Assembly: GCA_937957915.1 (NCBI GenBank)
Contig: CALGNZ010000036.1
Coordinates: 1 to 64,000 of the forward strand
Source: an uncultured Granulosicoccaceae bacterium
GTDB taxonomy: Bacteria; Pseudomonadota; Gammaproteobacteria; Granulosicoccales; Granulosicoccaceae
Direction of reading: 5' to 3'
DNA length: 64,000 bases
Made by a program: the position numbers and the translations under genes. Shown piece after piece: positions 8,216 through 19,877 of the stretch; within the stretch, counting starts at the first letter, position 1; every line of letters begins with the position of its first letter. Below the pieces are notes generated by a model. The model did no database searches, had not been told where the DNA came from, and saw only the letters and a program-made list of their open reading frames with translations.

Positions 8216-8989
8216 ATGACAATCGCCTTAAACCAAGGTTTTAATAGCCCCTTCAACAGCGTATTTCGTGGCGACAGTGGCGGCTCAGCTGCCAATACGA
8301 CGGGTGAAGAGGAGTTCTTGCCCGCTCGCCAGCTAAACGGGTCTGCGCCAGACATTTCAGGGCTGTTTCCGCCGGGTGTGCTGACCTTGTGCGAGCATCA
8401 GGCAAACTGGTCAACTGATATCACCCCGCAAGAGCGCAAGCAGTTGGGTGATGTGTGCGAGAAACGCTTTGCCGAATTCTGTGCCGGGCGCAGCCAGGCA
8501 AGACGCCTGATCGCAATGATTAACGGCACAGCGCAGCCACTTCTGATCGGGGATTACCGACAACCCATGTGGCCGTCTGACGTGTCCGGCAGTATCAGCC
8601 ACAGCGACCAATTTTGTGCCGTTGCGGTGGCACCAAAAGAACAAATCGCCGATCTGGGTATCGACGTTGAGAGTTTCGAAGCGCTTGACCCGGATGTCGT
8701 CGACCTGGTACTCACCGATAACGAAATCAGCCAGACTGAAAACAGCGAAGACTGGGTCCGCAAGCTGATTTTTTCGATCAAGGAGAGCAACTACAAGTGC
8801 TGCTACCGACAGGTGAGAGCCTTTATCGACTTTAAACAGTGTGAAGTATCACTTGATCTGGCTCAACAGAGCTACCGCTCGGAGATTCACTGTGTTGATG
8901 CGGACAAACGCGATGTGCACATTCAACTGACCGGCAAGTGGCTTGTAGAGGCTGACCACATTTTCAGCTCGGCGGTACTGTCTGTCTGA
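8216..8989 (+). CDS. 4'-phosphopantetheinyl transferase (EntD-like)
   Basis: The enzyme transfers phosphopantetheine from CoA to a serine of carrier proteins. The 257-residue product shows all core motifs of the Sfp/EntD class: a proline-tryptophan patch then GSISHS (about 125-130), the Mg-binding GIDVE (D150, E152) and FSIKESNYK (K189, E190, K194). EntD-type enzymes normally activate siderophore or polyketide synthases, but no such cluster is nearby, so it may serve a distant pathway or the fatty-acid carrier protein. It stands alone between ubiH and an HD-domain gene. The N-terminal 30 residues are Ser/Gly/Asn-rich and probably disordered. Confidence 0.87.
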   Translation: MTIALNQGFNSPFNSVFRGDSGGSAANTTGEEEFLPARQLNGSAPDISGLFPPGVLTLCEHQANWSTDITPQERKQLGDVCEKRFAEFCAGRSQARRLIAMINGTAQPLLIGDYRQPMWPSDVSGSISHSDQFCAVAVAPKEQIADLGIDVESFEALDPDVVDLVLTDNEISQTENSEDWVRKLIFSIKESNYKCCYRQVRAFIDFKQCEVSLDLAQQSYRSEIHCVDADKRDVHIQLTGKWLVEADHIFSSAVLSV

Positions 8990-9326
8990 CCTGATAATCG
9001 GTTGTTGATGACTAAACTACCCACAACACTGACAACCGAACCGATAAGTACCACCGGTAAACAGGTTCAATAGCGCAGGCTGCTATCCGGGCAAGCCTCG
9101 ATAAGCCTCCACCAGGATTGTCACCCCGGTGTGAGTCGCTTCGGTTTAAATGTTCTTGTCTCTGATCTTCCGTAAATCCTGAGGACCTGTCTTTCGCTGC
9201 CACTTGGCACTTTGCCACTCTGTCGATAAAGATAATCAGCGAAACGCCGCACACTTTTTATGGCGTTGCGCAATGGTTGATCGCGGCGCAATAACTCACC
9301 GGTTAAAACCGGTGTGCGCATTGAGA
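8990..9326 (+). other. Intergenic region, no gene recognised
   Basis: The 337 bp between the transferase and the HD-domain gene contain no convincing reading frame. In-frame TTG 9204 and ATG 9273 could extend the HD-domain protein at its N terminus, but the extra residues look non-coding. A short inverted repeat (ACCGGTTAAAACCGGT, about 9298-9312) lies just upstream of the chosen start and could be an operator. No clear -10/-35 pair was seen. Confidence 0.4.
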
Positions 9327-11450
9327 ATGAAGACAGGCACAAACTCATTTCTGCAGAAACACCAACAGGACAGTAAAACTGACCTTGGCAATTTATTGCG
9401 TGCCTACAACTTACTGGTTGCAACCCGCGACGATGAGCGCACGATAGCAGGCACGGTGTCGCGCAACTGGCTGCATAGCGAACGCGAGGATTTTGTTAAG
9501 CTCAGTGATGTGGGCAGCGGTGTGCTGCGCACTGTGCGCGGTCGCGAAATTCTGTGCGATGTCATGATGCCTGATCTCGATGTCAATGTAGATCAAATCA
9601 GTATTGATTCGTTGTTGATGCAGTTGCCAGGCTGCGATAAACAAGTCAACAGTAATTGTCTGCCCAAGCTGGAGCCGAGTATCGCAGCGGACCTGCTGCT
9701 GGGTGTTTTTTTGCTCGGTGTTAAAAAATATGGCAACCGGCGCCGTGGATCGGTAAAGCTTGACCATGATTTAATTGTTGCGGCGATGGTTCGGGAGACC
9801 CTCGGCCGCGTTGATCGTTATTCCGCAGTACTACCCGGTAAGTATCGGGTTGTTGATCTCGAAGCGCTGGAGGAGTTGTTCGGTAACAACGTAGTTGGTC
9901 ATCTACAGGCGCTGATGAAGCACCATGCTGAATTCCTCGACGCCTTTAACAACAACCGTACAGGCACTCTGGACTTACCAAGACCCTACGCTACAGTGAT
10001 TGCGGCCATTCATGCCTCACAGCTAAGACTGGTTGCTCGAGCCGCCGGTGACAACATACTTGCCAATCTGAGTGATGATAAAAAGAGTGAGTTAAAAGCC
10101 GCTGGCATCCCGGTGGAAGGGCTCTTCCCCGAGCGTCCTGCGCTCGAACTGCACTATCGCCAAACCCGTGCAGCGCTGGCTTTAAATGGTGTTGAGTACG
10201 GGGCACTGGCTGAACCTCTGGAACAGACCTTGATGATCGCCGTGGCAGACGCACTCGATGACAGTGCCAAGCGCAGGCGGCTGGTGGGCCGGCGTGGCAA
10301 GGCGGTTTGCGATGTGCACAACAGTTTGCCTCTGGTTGAATTGTTTGATGCTGCGGAGAATTATAATTCGCTTGAAACCGTGCATCTTGCAGCGCTCGAG
10401 ATGATGCAGTATCTCGAAAAAGGGAGACGTAAATCAGCCTGTACGATGGTGGGGCACTCACTGCGCATTGCGTCGGTGGCCGAGCATTTACTCGGTCCGG
10501 CGATGGAGCCGTCTTATGCAACTATCGCGATACTGCATGATGTGGTGGAAGACGGCTCAAGGCACATTGCCGGTTATGATCAATCGCTGGGTAATATCAA
10601 GCGTCGCTTTGGCGGGCCGTTGGCGGCAATGGTGTCTGAACTCACCGATGCCGAATCGAGTCTGGCAGCGCACAAGAAAGCAGAAGCGACGTTAAATTGT
10701 GAGTCACTGATTCTTGCGCATCAGCAGTATACCTGCGACCGCTTTACCGAGATGACGCTGCAGCCTACTGCGACACATGAGCCCTATACGCTCGGCGGTA
10801 TCATCACAAAAATAATTGATACCGCAATCAGTGAAGAGGAAGGTATTCGTGATCCGGATATTATGTCCGGCTGGTGGCGGCATAGCGGTGTCAGAATCTA
10901 CTGGGCGTACCATGTACGCGGACGCGTGGTTCGACCATTGTTGATGAAGCTGGCGAAGGAAATAGAGTGCTTTCAAAACGATCCGACATCCACCGAGTTA
11001 TCAGAAGTGTTAATAGAGGGGCTGCAACGCGTGGTCAGTTTTTCTGTTGAATCGTCTGATCACTACGCGGTACAAAATCTGGCAATTCTGGCTGACGAAT
11101 ATGGCCTGACTACGACAGAACGCGAGCAGCTGATCGACATATTTTTTGATGAATCGATTGATCAGCAGACTTTTACCCGGTCAATTGTCGACGAATTGCT
11201 TTGTGATGAACGGCTGAAGCAATCTATTGAGAACGGCATTGTACCAGCCGAAAGCTATGTGACTCTGTACACGAAGTATCCCGGTCGCGTGCCGCAACCG
11301 GATCACAGCACCTTTGTTATGTATCGCAACGCGGCGCTGCAGCGACGAGAGATTGTTCGTCGCCTGGCGCTGCCGGCGTCGACTGATGCTGCGCACGCGA
11401 TCACCGCGGGTGAAGTCATTTCTCTGTACGACTATCGAAAGGCTGCGTGA
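9327..11450 (+). CDS. Large protein with SpoT-like HD hydrolase domain
   Basis: The product is 707 residues from ATG 9327 (MKTGTNSFLQ). The N-terminal half is helical and unrecognised. The middle, from about residue 373, has the layout of the ppGpp-hydrolase HD domain: a histidine in VGHSLRIASVAEHLL, then ILHDVVED (the HDxxED motif of RelA/SpoT-type hydrolases, about 404-409), IKRRFGGPLAAMVSELTD, and later ITKIIDTA, which may supply the last metal-binding Asp. No synthetase, TGS or ACT domain is seen, so it is not RelA or SpoT. It may hydrolyse (p)ppGpp or another nucleotide. It is encoded alone, upstream of leuS. Function is inferred from the HD motif only. Confidence 0.6.
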   Translation: MKTGTNSFLQKHQQDSKTDLGNLLRAYNLLVATRDDERTIAGTVSRNWLHSEREDFVKLSDVGSGVLRTVRGREILCDVMMPDLDVNVDQISIDSLLMQLPGCDKQVNSNCLPKLEPSIAADLLLGVFLLGVKKYGNRRRGSVKLDHDLIVAAMVRETLGRVDRYSAVLPGKYRVVDLEALEELFGNNVVGHLQALMKHHAEFLDAFNNNRTGTLDLPRPYATVIAAIHASQLRLVARAAGDNILANLSDDKKSELKAAGIPVEGLFPERPALELHYRQTRAALALNGVEYGALAEPLEQTLMIAVADALDDSAKRRRLVGRRGKAVCDVHNSLPLVELFDAAENYNSLETVHLAALEMMQYLEKGRRKSACTMVGHSLRIASVAEHLLGPAMEPSYATIAILHDVVEDGSRHIAGYDQSLGNIKRRFGGPLAAMVSELTDAESSLAAHKKAEATLNCESLILAHQQYTCDRFTEMTLQPTATHEPYTLGGIITKIIDTAISEEEGIRDPDIMSGWWRHSGVRIYWAYHVRGRVVRPLLMKLAKEIECFQNDPTSTELSEVLIEGLQRVVSFSVESSDHYAVQNLAILADEYGLTTTEREQLIDIFFDESIDQQTFTRSIVDELLCDERLKQSIENGIVPAESYVTLYTKYPGRVPQPDHSTFVMYRNAALQRREIVRRLALPASTDAAHAITAGEVISLYDYRKAA

Positions 11451-11600
11451 ACCCAAAAAACGCCGCGCTAACACAAGTGCGTGTCCGCATCTTTGGTCAT
11501 ATCTGTCAGTCGAAAAGCCGCTGAGAGCAGCCAACGCGTACAAAAAGTACAAATAAGTGCTATTCCTGTATGATATGCCGGCTGTGGGTGGCTGAAGTGA

Positions 11601-14797
<3,197 letters not shown>

Positions 14798-14928
14798 CGG
14801 GTGCGCGTAAGCAGTTACGTTGCTCCTGCAATTGTTCGACGCAACACCGGTACAGTCCTTGGATGCGTACCATTGATTCCTGCAATCTACTATTTCTTGA
14901 ATACTGACGATCCGCCACTCTTCGGGGC

Positions 14929-16236
14929 GTGGTCAAAGTAACGCCTACACAACGCCTCGATGCAATGAGCGACAAATTCGAACAGCGAGTTACCCGTATC
15001 TGCCAGATCCTGCATCTGGCGTCACAGCGGACCAAGGTGTTAACGCACCTGCGCTGGGACGGATCAGTGCGGGAGCGTTTTTTGGCTGATCGTGCCAGTG
15101 CATTGCCGGAGGTGACCTACCCGGACTATGACATGAGTCCGGTGCTTGATCTGGTTGATGAGGCTCGACGACTGATGCAAACCAGTGCTGTAGACGACTG
15201 GCTGGAGCGTCAGGCACAGGCGATAGCAGTTGCGGCCCGAATGTTGAGATCATGTGGTACCGCGGATTTTTTTCATTGCTCCAGCGAACTGTATGGTGCC
15301 CCGGGTGATCTTTTGCTGGATCAATCGAGCACATCGTTGACGCTGGCCAGCGATTTTAACGAAATATTGCGACAACTGGATGGCTTCAACGAACACCTGC
15401 TTGAGCAGCAGGAAGTCAGCAGTACAAAGCTGGCAGAGCGACTTACCGTTGCCGTCAACGATATGTTTGGCGCAGATGCGCCAGAGATACAACTCGTCGA
15501 TGAACTGTCCGCCAATGCACTTGCCGGGCGTGAGAGAATCCGCATTCGTCGTGACGCTGAGTTTAACGACAAAGATGTCGCGCAGTTGATCCACCATGAG
15601 GCGGGTATTCATGTGGCAACATCACTGAATGGTCTGTATCAAACCAGTTTGCCGATACTTGGCTCCAGTCATGCGGGTACAACTCGAACCCAGGAGGGGC
15701 TTGCAGTATTTGCAGAGTTTATTACCGGCTCGATGGATTTAGATCGTTTGCGTCGTCTTTGTGACCGGACTATCGCCATTCAAATGGCAGTAGATGGCGC
15801 GGATTTTATTGAAGTGTATGAATACTTCCTGGAGCGTTGCCATTCCGAGGAGCAGGCGTTTGAAAATACGAGGCGGGTTTTTAGAGGTGGCGTTCTTTCA
15901 GGCGGCGCGCCGTTTACGAAAGATATTGTCTATCTTGACGGACTCGTCAGAGTACACAATTTTTTAAGGGCTCTGGTCGCGAACGGGCGTGCAGACTGCA
16001 TGTTGTTACTGTTTTGCGGCAAGCTTGATCTTGAGGATATTCCAGTGTTGAGCGAATTGGCGGAACTTGGATTGTGCAAGCCGCCGCGCTATCTTCCGGA
16101 GTGGGCCAGCGACATGCGTTTTCTGTTAAGTTATCTGGCTTACTCGGGTTTTCTAAATACAATTGATCAACAACGGGTGAGTACTCACTACGAAAATTTG
16201 CTTCGTAGCGCACCTCTTGTTGAAATGGGCGGTTGA
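14929..16236 (+). CDS. QEGLA-motif putative zinc metallopeptidase (DUF1704/TIGR02421)
   Basis: The 435-residue product has HHEAGIHVAT, a compact HExxxH zinc site (H223, E224, H228), and the name-giving QEGLA at 255-259. The family is annotated in bacteria as flavohemoglobin-expression-modulating QEGLA protein; the eukaryotic relatives with the same HExxxH core are the MATCAP tubulin tyrosine carboxypeptidases. A carboxypeptidase role for the bacterial protein is inference; the substrate is unknown. GTG 14929 is the upstream start; ATG 14965 (MSDKFEQRV) is equally plausible. It lies 20 nt upstream of the SNF2 helicase gene on the same strand, so the two may be cotranscribed. Confidence 0.8.
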   Translation: MVKVTPTQRLDAMSDKFEQRVTRICQILHLASQRTKVLTHLRWDGSVRERFLADRASALPEVTYPDYDMSPVLDLVDEARRLMQTSAVDDWLERQAQAIAVAARMLRSCGTADFFHCSSELYGAPGDLLLDQSSTSLTLASDFNEILRQLDGFNEHLLEQQEVSSTKLAERLTVAVNDMFGADAPEIQLVDELSANALAGRERIRIRRDAEFNDKDVAQLIHHEAGIHVATSLNGLYQTSLPILGSSHAGTTRTQEGLAVFAEFITGSMDLDRLRRLCDRTIAIQMAVDGADFIEVYEYFLERCHSEEQAFENTRRVFRGGVLSGGAPFTKDIVYLDGLVRVHNFLRALVANGRADCMLLLFCGKLDLEDIPVLSELAELGLCKPPRYLPEWASDMRFLLSYLAYSGFLNTIDQQRVSTHYENLLRSAPLVEMGG

Positions 16237-16255
16237 TGACTAACACGGCTGGTAA

Positions 16256-19200
16256 ATGAACATAGCGAATAACGCTACTGAAACGTTGGATACAGGAATC
16301 AACCCGTTCGGCAGGGCGGCGATACTGCGTGCCTGTAGCATCGAGTTTGACGAGAGCACCTGGTCCAGAGCCGAGGAATATGCGGCAGAAGGCCGTGTAT
16401 CGCAACTGGATTTTAACGGCAACAACACACTCACAGCTTTAGTTGCCGGCGGCGCCGATCAACCTTACGAGCTGCGTGTGGTGATTACCCGTGGTCGCGA
16501 GAATCTAAGTCTGCGCGGTATTTGTAGTTGTCCTGTCAGACTAAACTGTAAGCACGTTGGTGCAACGTTGCTGAGCTGGCTCGACAGCGAGGAAGATACT
16601 TCTGCCTCCGTTGATGCTATCGCGCTTTGGCACTCTGCATTGCAGAGCCAGCGCGAAAACGAAGAGGCACCCGTCAATGCCGAATCAGTGGTGGTGTTAT
16701 ATCGGTTGCGCCAAATACATGTGAAGCAGGATGTTCGCTATGAAGTCGCTGCTTATTCCGCACGCAAGTTGCGCAGCGGGGGGCTTGGCAAGTCCACTCC
16801 ATTATCGCTGGACCGGCGGCACTTCGATGCAACCGATTTGACCGGTCACGATGCGCGTATTTGCAACGCACTGATCGGTTTAAAAGACAGCTCGACCGGC
16901 ATGCACCTGTCTGGTGAGCATGGCTACATGGTATTTCGCTGGATGGTTGAGTCTGGCAATTGTTATTACGAGGCGTTCGATAGTGAACCTCTGCGGTTCG
17001 ACATTAATCGGCCCATCGAAGCCGACTGGATCAGCCCCGATGATAATCGTCGACAGCTCAAACTGAAGCTTGCCAGCAGCGATGAAGCATTTGTTTCACT
17101 GCCAACCGATCCGCCGTGGTACATAGTGCCGAAGACGGCCCAGTGCGGGGTTATCGAAACCGATGTACCGCCAAGGTTTCTTGCCGGTGCGCCCTACTTG
17201 CCTGCAATCTCCGAGGCAGATGCCATGCGCGTTTCGGAGTTGATGGTTGAATCACTGGACTCGGTTGATTTACCACTCCCGGCAGCGATTGATATTCGCC
17301 AGATAGCCGGTGTTGATCCTCGCGGTGTTGTGGTGCTGACGGCCAGCAAAGATGGTGATGGCACGCATCGGTATGCCGAAATCATGGTTGACTATGACGG
17401 TGCACGCCTGCCGCACATGATGGCAATCAGTGACGAAAAAGAATTTCTGCACAAACAGTCTGATGGTCAGTTTGTTCGCGTTGTTCGATCGACCGAAGCG
17501 GAACTCGCCCTGATTAATGAAATGACAGGTTCCAATTTGCCAGACTGGGCTTCCATGCGTCAGTTGCGTGGAGCGATTCAGTTGCATGTAGAGGCCAAAT
17601 CATCAAAGGATATGGTGCTGTGGCAGGACCTGATCGACGGCAAGTTGTCAGACCTGCGGCGTAACGGCTGGATCATCGAACGTACACCGGAGTTTGAATT
17701 TCGGGTAATACGATCCAGAGAGTGGCAGATGAATATTGATCACTCACTGGAAAACCACTGGTTCGATCTGGATCTGAATTTTTTGATCGACGGTCAGCCA
17801 ATTGCGCTGATACCGGTGCTGGCAAGTTTTATCGAACGGGTTGGGCCAGATTTACCACGCTACCTCGAAGACCCTGATGCGTCGGCCACGGTATGGCTCG
17901 ATGAAGAAACACTGATTGAGTTTCCAATAAAACACATCAGGCCCTTGCTTGAAGTGCTCGTCGAGTTGCACGAACACGATAACGGCAAGTTGCGATTCTC
18001 CGATTTACAATCAACGGTTATTAACGATATCGCTGATGGTATCAACGCTGTGGGTGAGGTGAATCTCGAATGGGAAGTGCCAGCAAGACTCGCGCAGATT
18101 CTTGACCGAATCCGTTCTTTTGACGGTATCGAAGACGTCGGTATACCTGACGCACTGACAGCAGAGTTACGTGATTATCAGCGCGATGGTTTGAACTGGC
18201 TGCAGTTTCTGCGTGAGTTTGGCTTCAGTGGAATACTTGCTGATGACATGGGGCTTGGAAAAACCGTGCAGGCGCTTGCGACTGTACTGGTGGAAAAGCA
18301 AACCGGCCGATCGACTTCTCCTTCTCTGGTAGTAGCCCCCACAAGTCTTATGGGTAACTGGCGGCGAGAAGCAGAAAAATTTGCACCTAATCTCAAGGTC
18401 GCGGTGCTGCACGGCGCGGAAAGAAGCGAGCACTTTGACAAGCTGGATGAATACGATCTGCTGCTGACGACTTATGCCTTGTTATCGCGAGATCTGGAGA
18501 TCCACCAGGGGCGGGGTTATCACTACCTGATACTCGATGAGGCACAGGCGATAAAAAATCCGACAACCAAACAGGCCAAGGCTGTGTGTCAGGTTAATGC
18601 CAAACACAAACTGTGTCTGACGGGTACGCCGGTTGAAAATCACCTCGGTGAAGTGTGGTCGCAGTTTCGCTTTTTGATGCCCGGATTTTTTGGCGAGCAA
18701 AAGCACTTTAATCAAACTTTTCGCAATCCGATAGAAAAGGGTGCGGATAATCTCGCAGCAACTGCACTGACAAAAAGACTGAAGCCATTCATTCTAAGAC
18801 GCAGTAAAGATGCGGTAGCGTCAGAGTTGCCGTCTAAGACCGAAATCATTCATCGCGTATCTCTATACCCGGAACAAGCAGTATTGTACGAAGGCATTCG
18901 TGCTGCTATGGAGTCGAGAGTACGACGTGCACTGGCTGAGAGTGGACTTGGTCAAAGCCATATCACGGTATTAGATGCGCTGTTGCGATTGCGTCAGACC
19001 TGTCTGGATCCGCGTTTGGTAAAAATGAGTCAGGCACGTGCGACCACACAGTCTGCCAAGCTCGACTCGTTGATGGAGATGTTGCCAAATTTTGTCGAAG
19101 AGGGTCGTCGAGTGTTGCTGTTTTCACAGTTTACCGAGATGCTTTCACTGATTGAAACTGAAATTCAGCGCGCCGGAATCAGCTATACAAAGCTCACCGG

Positions 19201-19558
19201 CAAAACCAAAAAACGCGATGAAGCCGTTGATGAATTTCAGTCGGGCAATGTATCGGTATTTTTAATCTCATTGAAGGCTGGTGGCACTGGTCTCAATCTG
19301 ACACAGGCCGATACCGTCATCCTGTACGATCCCTGGTGGAACCCTGCGGTGGAAAATCAGGCGATTGACCGGGCGCATCGAATTGGTCAGGACAAGCCGG
19401 TGTTTGTTTATCGATTGATCACGGAACAAACGGTTGAAGAGAAGATTATAGAATTGCAGGAGCGCAAGAAGCAGTTTGCAGATATCGTGATTGAAAATCG
19501 CGAGGAAAATTTAAAGGCGCTGGCGGCAGACGACATTCTGGAATTGTTCTCATCCTGA
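16256..19558 (+). CDS. SWIM zinc-finger SNF2-family helicase
   Basis: This 1100-residue SNF2/Swi2 ATPase probably translocates on duplex DNA and remodels protein-DNA complexes. In order it has a SWIM zinc finger (C90-x-C92-x5-C98-x-H100), a long middle region of unknown fold (about 110-630), the SNF2 N-lobe starting DYQRDGLNWLQFL with Walker A DDMGLGKT (about 662-669) and DEAQ (about 760), and the C-lobe with LLFSQFTEMLSLIE, LISLKAGGTGLNLT, DPWWNPAVENQAIDRAHRIGQ and the closing VEEKI. SWIM-SNF2 proteins are common in bacteria and are sometimes found beside repair or conflict genes. The primase/ligase cluster starts 319 bp downstream on the same strand. Confidence 0.92.
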   Translation: MNIANNATETLDTGINPFGRAAILRACSIEFDESTWSRAEEYAAEGRVSQLDFNGNNTLTALVAGGADQPYELRVVITRGRENLSLRGICSCPVRLNCKHVGATLLSWLDSEEDTSASVDAIALWHSALQSQRENEEAPVNAESVVVLYRLRQIHVKQDVRYEVAAYSARKLRSGGLGKSTPLSLDRRHFDATDLTGHDARICNALIGLKDSSTGMHLSGEHGYMVFRWMVESGNCYYEAFDSEPLRFDINRPIEADWISPDDNRRQLKLKLASSDEAFVSLPTDPPWYIVPKTAQCGVIETDVPPRFLAGAPYLPAISEADAMRVSELMVESLDSVDLPLPAAIDIRQIAGVDPRGVVVLTASKDGDGTHRYAEIMVDYDGARLPHMMAISDEKEFLHKQSDGQFVRVVRSTEAELALINEMTGSNLPDWASMRQLRGAIQLHVEAKSSKDMVLWQDLIDGKLSDLRRNGWIIERTPEFEFRVIRSREWQMNIDHSLENHWFDLDLNFLIDGQPIALIPVLASFIERVGPDLPRYLEDPDASATVWLDEETLIEFPIKHIRPLLEVLVELHEHDNGKLRFSDLQSTVINDIADGINAVGEVNLEWEVPARLAQILDRIRSFDGIEDVGIPDALTAELRDYQRDGLNWLQFLREFGFSGILADDMGLGKTVQALATVLVEKQTGRSTSPSLVVAPTSLMGNWRREAEKFAPNLKVAVLHGAERSEHFDKLDEYDLLLTTYALLSRDLEIHQGRGYHYLILDEAQAIKNPTTKQAKAVCQVNAKHKLCLTGTPVENHLGEVWSQFRFLMPGFFGEQKHFNQTFRNPIEKGADNLAATALTKRLKPFILRRSKDAVASELPSKTEIIHRVSLYPEQAVLYEGIRAAMESRVRRALAESGLGQSHITVLDALLRLRQTCLDPRLVKMSQARATTQSAKLDSLMEMLPNFVEEGRRVLLFSQFTEMLSLIETEIQRAGISYTKLTGKTKKRDEAVDEFQSGNVSVFLISLKAGGTGLNLTQADTVILYDPWWNPAVENQAIDRAHRIGQDKPVFVYRLITEQTVEEKIIELQERKKQFADIVIENREENLKALAADDILELFSS

Positions 19559-19877
19559 TCTTTTACTCTACTCGCGCGTTTGTATGGCTGCCCAAAGCCG
19601 CAATCTGGTATCTACTTCAGCCTTTTTAATGAAGGCTGGGTGTGAATCGCCGGCAATTTGACCGGCCGGTTCTGTCATTGAACAGAAATCCTGTCTAACG
19701 TTACTTCGATGTAGTAATGCGCTATCAACTGCCATTTTGCGTTATGTTTAGTAGCAAGAGCGCGGCGACGCCTACGTTAAAATAAGAAAACACAACATAT
19801 AGCGTTGCTAAAGAAGAGAGGTAACAAGCCTCCTGTTAACCAGTCAACATTTACAGACTGATCTCAGTACATAAAAA
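19559..19877 (+). other. Intergenic region before the primase/ligase cluster, probable promoter
   Basis: No gene is seen in these 319 bp. A hairpin (CAGCCTT, 7-nt loop, AAGGCTG; 19618-19638) follows the SNF2 gene but lacks a T run. A second, GC-rich imperfect inverted repeat (around 19658-19672) follows. The region turns AT-rich towards the primase start and has GAGAGG at about 19813, too far from the ATG to be its ribosome binding site. A promoter for the downstream cluster probably lies here, though I cannot place the boxes confidently. Confidence 0.45.
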
